Origin: an uncultured Draconibacterium sp.
GTDB lineage: Bacteria; Bacteroidota; Bacteroidia; Bacteroidales; Prolixibacteraceae
Reading direction: 5' to 3'
Length of the DNA: 64,000 nt
Assembly (NCBI RefSeq): GCF_963677155.1
Contig: NZ_OY781884.1
Location: forward strand, 4,770,501-4,834,500
This document shows positions 1-7,242 of this stretch, in pieces. The notes under the pieces were generated by a model that had not been told where the DNA came from, searched no databases, and was given only the letters and a program-made list of their open reading frames with translations. How positions within the stretch are numbered: position 1 is the stretch's first letter; each line of letters starts with the position of its first letter. A program made the translations under genes and the position numbers.

Positions 1-324
1 CAACTGATAAAATCGATTGCTGATTTTGATGAACAGGTAAAAGATGCCGACTGGATTGTTACCGGCGAAGGAAAATTTGATGAGCAAACTTTTTCGGGAA
101 AAGTAATTCAAGGTGTGCTTGATTCAAGAACCAGTCAGCAGCTGGCTGTTTTTTGCGGTTTAAGTGAGTTAAACGAACAACAAATTAAAGCACATAAAAT
201 CGACTTTTTAGCCGAAATGATGCAACAGGCTAGCAGTGTAGAGGATTCAATTAAAAATGCAGAAAAATACCTGGAAGAAGCTGCCGAACAGTTTGCAGCG
301 AGCATTAAATCAGTGAAACTCTGA
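1..324 (+). CDS. glycerate kinase, C-terminal end (partial)
   Basis: An open frame runs from the window edge to a TGA at 322-324, so only the last 107 residues are present. The stretch VTGEGKFDEQTFSGK (residues about 20-34 of the fragment) is the conserved glycerate kinase family 1 segment, usually seen as a TGEGxxDxQTxxGK pattern. The family phosphorylates glycerate with ATP and is cytosolic. The rest of the fragment, with a lysine- and glutamate-rich helical end, fits the C-terminus. The true start lies outside the window. No terminator hairpin is obvious after the stop. The family call is sound; which glycerate carbon is phosphorylated cannot be told from this piece. Confidence 0.8.
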   Translation, partial: QLIKSIADFDEQVKDADWIVTGEGKFDEQTFSGKVIQGVLDSRTSQQLAVFCGLSELNEQQIKAHKIDFLAEMMQQASSVEDSIKNAEKYLEEAAEQFAASIKSVKL

Positions 325-426
325 TTTCAGAAACGATAGTGCACTGAAATGATGAAACCGAGCTGACTCCTGAGGCGTATTCATCCAGGGAAATGATTCC
401 ACGATAACAAAAAACTCAGGCAAATC

Positions 427-801
427 CTAGTCTTGAGAATTACATAAAGAATTTTCAGATTTCCATAGTGTCGATATTTCAGTTAGCTCATCGAATACAT
501 CATTGGTTAAGCCCAGGCTGTCTCCTGTACAGTTTCTTATAATTGAAACGTAGTTTGTACTCGAATTACAATTGCCATAATAAAACACCGTTTCTTTATG
601 ATAAGTGGCCATATTATAAAAAGAGTATTGGTCATCTTCTACATTATCAATCTTTTCTTTTAGCCAGGCTAGTTCCTCAATTGGATTTGATACATTGCAA
701 ATATTGTTTGTGGGATTATTGTTTTCATCTTCATCGCATGAAAATAAAGTGGTTAAAACGGCAATTGCAGCTAGTCCTAGTAATTTAAAATTCTTTTTCA
801 T
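427..801 (-). CDS. small lipoprotein of unknown function
   Basis: A 124-residue protein that I do not recognise. It starts with MKKNFKLLGL, has a hydrophobic segment and a lipobox LFSC, so Cys22 is the likely lipidated residue. The mature part begins with an acidic, Asn-rich linker (DEDENNNPTNN), typical of Bacteroidota lipoproteins and possibly a surface-export signal. It contains four further cysteines. It lies alone between the convergent glycerate kinase gene and about 500 bases without a gene. The lipoprotein call rests on sequence; no function can be given. Confidence 0.7.
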   Translation of the reverse strand: MKKNFKLLGLAAIAVLTTLFSCDEDENNNPTNNICNVSNPIEELAWLKEKIDNVEDDQYSFYNMATYHKETVFYYGNCNSSTNYVSIIRNCTGDSLGLTNDVFDELTEISTLWKSENSLCNSQD

Positions 802-1297
802 TTGTTTTTTTTATGAATTAATAGTTGATAGATGCAATTTGTTTGGTTTTGGTTGCTTACAGTAAAGGTGATTGCTGTTATTTATTGAATTTTATGGTCA
901 GTAACTCTACTTTTTTTCTTTTTATTTTAATTCAATGTTCAGGTAGTCAGGTGAATAATGGGTTTTAACTTTGTTTTTATTGATAGGATTTTAAAGCTGT
1001 AAAACAGAAAGTCAGGGATGTTACTTTCAAGTAAGGCCTTTTATTTTATAAGTAAAAGCAAGAAAAATGTCATTTAATATGGCCTTCAAGTTTTTCAGAT
1101 AATACTTTTTAATTTATCATAATTTGCAGCCACTGGTTTAAACATTGTTGATTCAATGGTCTCGAACGAATGGGGGAGATACTAGTCGTTTAATTTTCAG
1201 ATTTTGGAATATGGGGAGTTTTATCTTTTTAGTGTTCGGAGCGGTTAGTACATAAAACATTTGGCATTTGGGTGCCAAATGTTTTATGTACAGGTAT
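802..1297. other. gene-free stretch, about 500 bases
   Basis: AT-rich DNA with stops in all frames and no recognisable protein fragment. The only clear structure is the long perfect inverted repeat at its right end (1248-1291), just after the IMP dehydrogenase stop codon. Confidence 0.6.
1248..1291. repeat. perfect 19-bp inverted repeat with 6-bp loop after guaB
   Basis: The left arm, GTACATAAAACATTTGGCA, is matched exactly by its complement after the loop TTTGGG. It starts 6 bases past the IMP dehydrogenase stop on the minus strand. In RNA it would form a 19-bp hairpin, probably the 3' end or a stabilising structure of that transcript. No run of T follows on either strand, so it is not a textbook intrinsic terminator. 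It could also be a protein-binding palindrome. Confidence 0.7.
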
Positions 1298-2794
1298 TTA
1301 TTTGTCAACTTCTTTTACAATTACATCATGAGCTCCACCTTCAATTATACTTGTTGACGAAACTAAAGTGATTTTTGCATTTGATTGTAATTCCTGCAGT
1401 GTTGAAACCCCACAACTGCACATTGTTGATTTTATTTTTCCTAATGTTTGATCCAGGTTGTCTTTTAGTTTACCAGCATATGAAACATAGCTATCAACAC
1501 CTTCCTCAAATTTCAGGTTGCTATTTCCGCCCATGTCATATCTCTGCCAGTTTCTTGCTCTGTTGGAACCTTCGCCCCAGTATTCTTTTACATAGTTTCC
1601 TCCTACCATTAATTTTCTGGTAGGACTTTCATCAAAACGAGCAAAATACCTTCCCATCATTAAAAAGTCGGCTCCCATTGCTAATGCAAGTGTCATGTGG
1701 TAATCTTGTACAATACCGCCGTCAGAACATATCGGAATATATTCACCTGTTTTTTCAAAATATTCATTTCTTGCCTCAGCGACTTCAATTATCGCAGTAG
1801 CCTGGCCTCGCCCGATTCCTTTCTGTTCTCGTGTAATACAAATAGAACCTCCTCCTACACCAACTTTTATAAAATCAGCGCCTGCTTCTGCAAGGTATAA
1901 GAATCCATCTTTATCAACTACGTTTCCGGCTCCGATTAATACATCATTGCCGTATTTTTCTTTTGTGTATTTTATAGTTTCTTTTTGCCATTCCGAAAAT
2001 CCGTCAGATGAATCAATACACAACACATCAACACCAGCTTCAACAAGTGCGGGAATTCTTTCTTCGTAATCCCGGGTGTTTATTCCAGCTCCAACAATTA
2101 ACTGTTTTTTTGAATCCAACAGTTCATTTGGATTTCTTTTATGACTATCGTAATCTTTTCTGAAAACGAAATACTTTAGATTTTGATTTTTATCAATAAT
2201 TGGTAATTGATTCAATTTATGTTCCCAAATAATGTCATTGGCATCGCCCAGAGAAATCCCGTCGTCGGCAGTAATCATATTCTCTATCGGGGTCATAAAG
2301 TCTTTTACTTTTTTGTCCAGACTGTCTCTGCTTACTCTATAATCTCTACTTGTTACGATTCCAAGAAGCTTGCCTGATGATTTTCCATTGTCAGTTACTC
2401 CCACCGTTGAAAATCCAGTTGCTTCTTTTAAATCCAGAATATCTTTGAGAGAGCTTTCAGGCCTTATATTTGCTCTGCTTTCTACAAATCCGGCTTTATA
2501 TTTTTTCACTTCCATTACCATTTTGGCTTGGTCTTCTATTGATTGAGATCCAAAAATGAAAGATAATCCACCTTCTTTAGCAAGTGCAATCGCTAATTTG
2601 CTGTCTGAGACAGATTGCATAATGGCAGATACGAAGGGTACATTTAAGGTTATTTTTGAAGCCTCACCCTTTTTATACCGCACCAATGGAGTTTTCAGAT
2701 TTATATTATCAGGGGTATGTAATTTTGTTGTTAATCCCGGAATAATTAGAAATTCATTGAAAGTTCTGGAGACTTCGTTTAATATATTTGCCAT
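1298..2794 (-). CDS. guaB: IMP dehydrogenase, Tritrichomonas foetus type
   Basis: Oxidises IMP to XMP with NAD+, the committed step to GMP, in the cytosol. The barrel core is split by a CBS pair (about residues 103-218). An ATG two codons further upstream (2800) exists, but starting at 2794 makes residue numbers coincide with the T. foetus enzyme as I remember it: catalytic Cys319 in [18 protein letters not shown], the Arg418-Tyr419 pair in NWQRYD, Lys310, and Glu431 in EEGVDSY. The usual bacterial loop reads more like GPGSICTTR followed by a different flap. The near-identity over the loop, flap and C-terminus places it in the divergent clade that the protozoan is thought to have acquired from bacteria. 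It may be a second IMPDH besides a standard guaB elsewhere; that cannot be seen here. Confidence 0.9.
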   Translation of the reverse strand: MANILNEVSRTFNEFLIIPGLTTKLHTPDNINLKTPLVRYKKGEASKITLNVPFVSAIMQSVSDSKLAIALAKEGGLSFIFGSQSIEDQAKMVMEVKKYKAGFVESRANIRPESSLKDILDLKEATGFSTVGVTDNGKSSGKLLGIVTSRDYRVSRDSLDKKVKDFMTPIENMITADDGISLGDANDIIWEHKLNQLPIIDKNQNLKYFVFRKDYDSHKRNPNELLDSKKQLIVGAGINTRDYEERIPALVEAGVDVLCIDSSDGFSEWQKETIKYTKEKYGNDVLIGAGNVVDKDGFLYLAEAGADFIKVGVGGGSICITREQKGIGRGQATAIIEVAEARNEYFEKTGEYIPICSDGGIVQDYHMTLALAMGADFLMMGRYFARFDESPTRKLMVGGNYVKEYWGEGSNRARNWQRYDMGGNSNLKFEEGVDSYVSYAGKLKDNLDQTLGKIKSTMCSCGVSTLQELQSNAKITLVSSTSIIEGGAHDVIVKEVDK

Positions 2795-2949
2795 CGTCAA
2801 TTTTTTTAAAAATTTCGCGAAGTTATAATTTAATTTAGCTATGCACTAATAATGCTTGCAGTTTCTGTTGATACTTAACTTTAAGACCAGTGTCAGACCT
2901 GTCTGCCCGAAGCGAAGGTTTGTCTTAGACCACGCTTTATTGGCTGTTG

Positions 2950-3405
2950 TTAATTCATAGCGATATAAATTTTAACTTCTGAATCTTTTCCGTTCAGAGA
3001 TTTTTCTCCATAAACTTCCATATCATAAGTATATTTTCGTTTTAACTCTTTATCCCTTTGCCAAATATCTATCCAGGTATTTATTACTGCATCGGGCATT
3101 TCTCCTTTTGCTGCAAACTCTTGAAATTTTTCAGGTTGAAATTCACGCCCAATTAGTCCGTTTGGAATTTTGTCAAGCGTTGAAACTGGCACTCCGATTA
3201 TTGTTGTGTAATCTTCCGTAAAGTCACTTTTATAGTCTGTATAAATTGAAAAAATTTCGTCTGATATTTTATTCGGAATTTTTTCAAAAATATTATCAGC
3301 ATAAAACTGTTCCCAAAGTTTGCCCAAATCTTGTTGAGATTGGTTGTCTTTGTTTGTCGTCCTTGTTGATATTCCAATTATTTTAAATCCTTTTGTCATA
3401 TTCAT
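2950..3405 (-). CDS. GyrI-like effector-binding domain protein
   Basis: A 151-residue stand-alone protein resembling the effector-binding domain of AraC/MerR regulators (GyrI-like, Cass2-like). Visible family traits are a start with a KxxIGIS-type strand, a central LWEQFY helix, TTIIGVPVS in the middle, and a C-terminal strand pattern ending KIYIAMN. There is no DNA-binding domain. Such proteins bind amphipathic or cationic small molecules; the ligand here is unknown. Its ATG abuts the stop codon of the gene upstream (TAA at 3406-3408 on the minus strand), so the two are probably co-translated. A second ATG lies two codons in. Confidence 0.7.
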   Translation of the reverse strand: MNMTKGFKIIGISTRTTNKDNQSQQDLGKLWEQFYADNIFEKIPNKISDEIFSIYTDYKSDFTEDYTTIIGVPVSTLDKIPNGLIGREFQPEKFQEFAAKGEMPDAVINTWIDIWQRDKELKRKYTYDMEVYGEKSLNGKDSEVKIYIAMN

Positions 3406-3900
3406 TTATTTTTTAATCTTTAGTTTTATTATTGAATTGCAATTATTCTTTTTAATTCGCTTAATTTTAGCTGAAACGATGCTCTCAGGTTTTAAGCTTG
3501 TCAATTTGTAGTATATACTATCATTCCAGTCAACTCTGTTGTTATTGATTTCGATCTCAGTGTTAGGGTGGCTATATACCCAATTATCTGTTAATTCTAG
3601 AATTTTTTTTGCTCCAATGTTAATTGAATCCTTTGTGAATATTTTTACAATTCCAAGATTTGTTAATTGTCCATTATAATCAAAAATAGAGTCTGTCTGA
3701 ATTGAAACAGAGTCGATAAGCTCATTGTTGTCTTTGGTGAAAATATCTTTTGAAATATTAGATGTTAATCTTATTCCGTCAAAAATGAATATAGGCTCTG
3801 GCTGTTTAGGGACAGGAACAATCCTGATTTTCTTATTCTGTCCTAATGTTATCATTGAAATTAACGCGAAAAAAAGAGTCAATAAATATTTGTCTCTCAT
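3406..3900 (-). CDS. secreted protein of unknown function
   Basis: A 164-residue protein with a signal peptide (MRDKYLLTLFFALISMITLG, likely cut after LGQ). The mature part is rich in Ile, Asn, Ser and Lys with alternating beta-like patterns and a very basic end (IKLKIKK). I do not recognise the family. Its stop codon touches the start of the effector-binding protein, which argues that this pair is one transcription unit. Nothing else in it suggests a function. Confidence 0.65.
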   Translation of the reverse strand: MRDKYLLTLFFALISMITLGQNKKIRIVPVPKQPEPIFIFDGIRLTSNISKDIFTKDNNELIDSVSIQTDSIFDYNGQLTNLGIVKIFTKDSINIGAKKILELTDNWVYSHPNTEIEINNNRVDWNDSIYYKLTSLKPESIVSAKIKRIKKNNCNSIIKLKIKK

Positions 3901-3953
3901 AGGCTAAATTTGTCATTAGAGCTACTTCATTTAGCTTGCACACAAGCAGTTTC

Positions 3954-4670
3954 TTATTTTATCAAGTCTATTAGAAGACCAATCCCTGAGGCTGCAAGGA
4001 AAAAAGTAATCAATCCTAAAAAATATGAAATAGGAGCTTTTGCATAATTCAAGATTTTTCTTTTGTCAAAAAATTGACCAATTGCCCAGAAAGCATAAAT
4101 TAAAACAAAGTAAGTTCCAAAAGTTAAAATTGGTGTTTTTGTTAAACTCTCCAGTGCACCTAATAATGCGAACATTAGCATTTGCATTCCGCTTATGAAA
4201 AGCAATAGAATTAGAATCTCATAAAAGTTATAGTCATATTTTCGATAAAACATTTTAATCCATATAGCAACAAAAACTGCCATTAAAATATTTGAATAAC
4301 CATAATTTTGAGTTATCCATTGAAATATTAAACTCATTGCCGAATTGGGATCATCAAAATGAAAATTAATGTATCCATCCTTAAATTCAAAAATCTGAAC
4401 AAATAGAGTATAGGTTAATGAGCAGATTATTATAAAAAGAATTGGTTTTACAAGTCGATTTCTATCTTCAGAAATAAATTGTCGAATATTTTGTCCTGGT
4501 TTTATAAGTAGTTCTTTTATTGTGTGAAAAATTCCTTTCTGAAAGTTTAAAACACTTGCAATTTCGGATATAATATAACGACTATTTATCCTTTCTAATT
4601 TCTGAGGATGTCCACAGTTAAAACAATAATTGCCTTCAAATTCATTGTTACATTTTTTACATATATTCAT
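3954..4670 (-). CDS. DUF3667 membrane protein with zinc ribbon
   Basis: A 238-residue protein with an N-terminal zinc ribbon, Cys4-x2-Cys7 and Cys16-x2-Cys19 (the latter in CFNCGH), followed by a cytoplasmic stretch with KELLIKPGQNIRQFISEDR, the mark of DUF3667, and about five membrane segments (roughly residues 75-95, 115-135, 148-170, 180-200, 212-235). The family is widespread in Bacteroidota and has no established function. The next gene downstream begins 53 bases later on the same strand. Confidence 0.8.
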   Translation of the reverse strand: MNICKKCNNEFEGNYCFNCGHPQKLERINSRYIISEIASVLNFQKGIFHTIKELLIKPGQNIRQFISEDRNRLVKPILFIIICSLTYTLFVQIFEFKDGYINFHFDDPNSAMSLIFQWITQNYGYSNILMAVFVAIWIKMFYRKYDYNFYEILILLLFISGMQMLMFALLGALESLTKTPILTFGTYFVLIYAFWAIGQFFDKRKILNYAKAPISYFLGLITFFLAASGIGLLIDLIK

Positions 4671-4680
4671 CTATTCTATG

Positions 4681-4854
4681 TTATTTATCAATTTTCCAGA
4701 ATATCTTTCTTTTATTGAGTCTGCTTGATGAAATTTTTGTAATTGGTTTTAAATCATACCATGTTATCCCAACTTCAGGAACTCCTCTTGAAGAACTTCC
4801 ATCAGGATTCCACTCCTCCAATGTCTTTATCTTGACCTTCTTTAAATTCTTCAT
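4681..4854 (-). CDS. possible small protein, 57 residues
   Basis: A short frame from an ATG at 4852-4854 to a TAA at 4681-4683, ending 10 bases before the DUF3667 start on the same strand. The product has a protein-like composition, with GVPEVGITWYDLKPITK in the middle and a basic C-terminus, but no signal peptide or known motif. An in-frame stop lies about 40 bases upstream of the ATG. It could be a real small gene, the tail of a decayed one, or chance. Low confidence. Confidence 0.3.
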   Translation of the reverse strand: MKNLKKVKIKTLEEWNPDGSSSRGVPEVGITWYDLKPITKISSSRLNKRKIFWKIDK

Positions 4855-5203
4855 CAACTTTGAAAACCTCTGTAAAAATGTAAAACTGTTTTATTGTCTG
4901 TTTTCTAATTGTGGACAAATTACTGTCTAGCACTATTGTTGTTATACATCTTATTGGGCATGTAAAACAAGCTTATTCTGTTATTTTACATTTTGCTGCT
5001 ATTTCAGGGCGTGAGTTCACGGAAATTGTTTTTAGTGCTTTAAAGCTAAATATATTTTTTATGTTTTTGTACAACAGAACAGCAAAAACAATTGATGAAC
5101 AGTTCGAATACAGTTAGTAATTCGTCTTTTGCATAAGAAGAGTTTCCGCTGATTAAAGGATAAGAGAGAACGAAAGGAATGGCGTTTTCTACTCGACTAA
5201 TAC
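4855..5203. other. gene-free stretch, about 350 bases
   Basis: No supported gene. A 68-codon plus-strand frame (4911-5117) is rich in Ile/Phe with no motif and looks like chance in AT-rich DNA. No terminator or repeat is evident. Confidence 0.5.
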
Positions 5204-6982
5204 TTATTTAACTTTGGGAAACGGCAGTTTAAAAAAGAACTGTGAGCCTGCACCTTTTTTACCGCTACTTTCAACACCCACTTCACCATCGAGCTTATCG
5301 ATAATACGTTTTACTATCGACAGGCCGAGTCCGTATCCAGAGGCCTTTTCGGGTTGCAGGCGTGTATGTTTACTAAATATTTGCTGTTGTTGATCTTTCG
5401 GAATTCCATCCCCATTGTCTTGCACCCAGTATTTCACCATTCCATGTTCGCTAAGTTCGCAGCCTACTTTTATCACCGGCGGAACTCCTCCGTATTTCAT
5501 TGCATTCGATAGCAGGTTTATCCATATTTCCTCTATCCATGGCGCATAACCTTGTGCATCTATCCAGCTGTTTTCTACTTCAATAGTAGCCTTATAATTG
5601 CTAACAATATCTGTAACTTGCGCCAATGCTACAGCATAAACTTGCTGCATCTCAATTGGTGTGGTCGCAACATTTTCGTGTCCTGCAGTAGCCATTTTTA
5701 ATAGCTCGTTGGTTACGCTTATGGTTTTCGATGATGAATCTTTAATTACCGTCGAAAATTCCTTAATCGTATCCATATCACCCTCTTCAATCGCTTCCAA
5801 AATAATATCGCTCGAGGAGTAGATCACGGCTAACGAGTTTTTCAAATCGTGAGCCAGCGTATGGGCATAAGCATCCAAATCGTCAATTAGTTTCTCGTTT
5901 CGTTTGTTTTGTTCTTTTAGCTGTTCGTTGCTTTTGGTAAGCTGAATTTTAGCCAGCCGAATTGATGAAACATCGCTTACAACCATCAGTTTTCCGCTAA
6001 GTTTGCCTAGCTTGTCGTAAAGCGTTGAAACTCTGATTTGGTAATAGTTGGTTTGACTGTTGTTTTGAAGCTCAAAGTCGATGAAATTGTCGTTTCCCGA
6101 CTTAATAAGCTCAATAATATTCGGAAATCTTTTAAATGTATTAACGAAGTTGGAGTGAATGATTGTTTTTTCATTCAGACGAAATATTTTTATCAGGGCC
6201 GGATTGGCTTCTTCAATAATCTCTTTTGTATTGATTACTAAAACTCCTTCGTTCATAGTGTCAAGCAGTTTTTCGCGGGCAAGCGGAATCAATTCAAAAA
6301 TTTTGTAGCGGAATATGCCAAATGCAATAATCAATCCGGTTAAAACAAACGAAACGGTAGTCCAGTCGAAACCCGGAATCGGATTAATGTTAAAAATATA
6401 CATCAGGTTAGCAATTACCGGAACCAGAGAACCAATGATCAATATCCGAATTTGCTTCTTATAAAAAGCAGTAAATATTGAAATTGAGCTAATCAGGTTA
6501 AAAATCCCCCAGCAAATTAGTGTAAACGCATATATATCGAAAAGCCAAAACCAAATTCCATGTTTGTAATACACCATGTTAGTGCTACTGTTTAGTGTGT
6601 ATTTTTGCCAGATAAGTCCGTGTTTATCGTTGGTAAATACCAGTATTAGCGTTATTACGGGAATAATGAGTGTAAGAAAAATAGTCTGTTTATTTATTAA
6701 ATGAAATTTTTGACTAAATGCGATAGTGAAAAATAAATACGAAACCGGAATAAATGCAATCCCCAGATACGATAATTGCGAATAAAATAATTTTTCTGCC
6801 AGAAGAAGTGTTCCAAATTCGAGTGCATAACTAAATGACCAGATGGCAACAAAAAACTCCAGTAAAATCAGGAAACGTACCTCAACGGCTTTTCTAAATT
6901 TCCATAGAACTGTACATGTTGTTATTGCTACAAACGTGGTTATTAGCTGAATAATGCTGTTGTTGGGTAAAAAATCAATCAT
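5204..6982 (-). CDS. 7TM-type sensor histidine kinase with PAS domain
   Basis: A 592-residue membrane sensor kinase. Residues 1-228 hold about seven hydrophobic segments and match the 7TM histidine-kinase sensor type (HisKA_7TM). A PAS domain follows (about 235-345, with MNEGVLVINTKEIIEEANPA), then a coiled linker, the H box AYAHTLAHDLKNSL with His378 as the likely phosphoacceptor, and a HATPase domain with N box LLSNAMKYGG, G1 box DNGDGIP and G2 box GYGLGLS. It has no receiver domain, and no response regulator gene is adjacent, so its partner is elsewhere. It probably autophosphorylates on a cytoplasmic dimer. The signal is unknown. A -7-like element lies 25 bases upstream of the start. Confidence 0.9.
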   Translation of the reverse strand: MIDFLPNNSIIQLITTFVAITTCTVLWKFRKAVEVRFLILLEFFVAIWSFSYALEFGTLLLAEKLFYSQLSYLGIAFIPVSYLFFTIAFSQKFHLINKQTIFLTLIIPVITLILVFTNDKHGLIWQKYTLNSSTNMVYYKHGIWFWLFDIYAFTLICWGIFNLISSISIFTAFYKKQIRILIIGSLVPVIANLMYIFNINPIPGFDWTTVSFVLTGLIIAFGIFRYKIFELIPLAREKLLDTMNEGVLVINTKEIIEEANPALIKIFRLNEKTIIHSNFVNTFKRFPNIIELIKSGNDNFIDFELQNNSQTNYYQIRVSTLYDKLGKLSGKLMVVSDVSSIRLAKIQLTKSNEQLKEQNKRNEKLIDDLDAYAHTLAHDLKNSLAVIYSSSDIILEAIEEGDMDTIKEFSTVIKDSSSKTISVTNELLKMATAGHENVATTPIEMQQVYAVALAQVTDIVSNYKATIEVENSWIDAQGYAPWIEEIWINLLSNAMKYGGVPPVIKVGCELSEHGMVKYWVQDNGDGIPKDQQQQIFSKHTRLQPEKASGYGLGLSIVKRIIDKLDGEVGVESSGKKGAGSQFFFKLPFPKVK

Positions 6983-7006
6983 AGTCAGGGTTTGTTACAT
7001 CTCGTA

Positions 7007-7014
7007 CAAAATTA
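7007..7014 (-). promoter_or_regulatory. candidate -7 promoter element for the 7TM kinase gene
   Basis: Minus strand reads TAATTTTG, an exact match to the Bacteroidota TAnnTTTG. The start codon at 6982 would follow a leader of about 20 bases. At the expected -33 distance there is CTG rather than TTG, so only half of the promoter is well matched. Confidence 0.4.
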
Positions 7015-7242
7015 ACGATTAAAATGAATTTTCAGGTGCCTTGTTTATTATATTTGATATCTGATTTGCTGGTTTAACAAAAATTAGGAAGACAGGAATT
7101 GTGCTCCGTTTTTATTCAGCGAGCCCCAAATTAAAGGAGAGAAACGTACTGCAATTTGATGACAATTCAATCATCAAAATGTTTTAAATCATTGTTTTAT
7201 TTCTGCGGTTTTATTCTCTTTGACGTTTAAAAATTTTCAAGC

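Noticed and set aside
1241-1320. Integron attC site at the palindrome after guaB
   Set aside because: The core sequences expected at both ends of attC sites are not there, and no integrase gene is seen.
2821-2949. Imperfect palindromes (for example CAGACCTGTCTG) between guaB and the effector-binding gene
   Set aside because: Short and imperfect, no second copy found in the window, no T tract; too weak to call.
4715-5117. Plus-strand frames of about 70 codons
   Set aside because: AT-rich chance frames with no motif, and one overlaps the more plausible minus-strand small frame.
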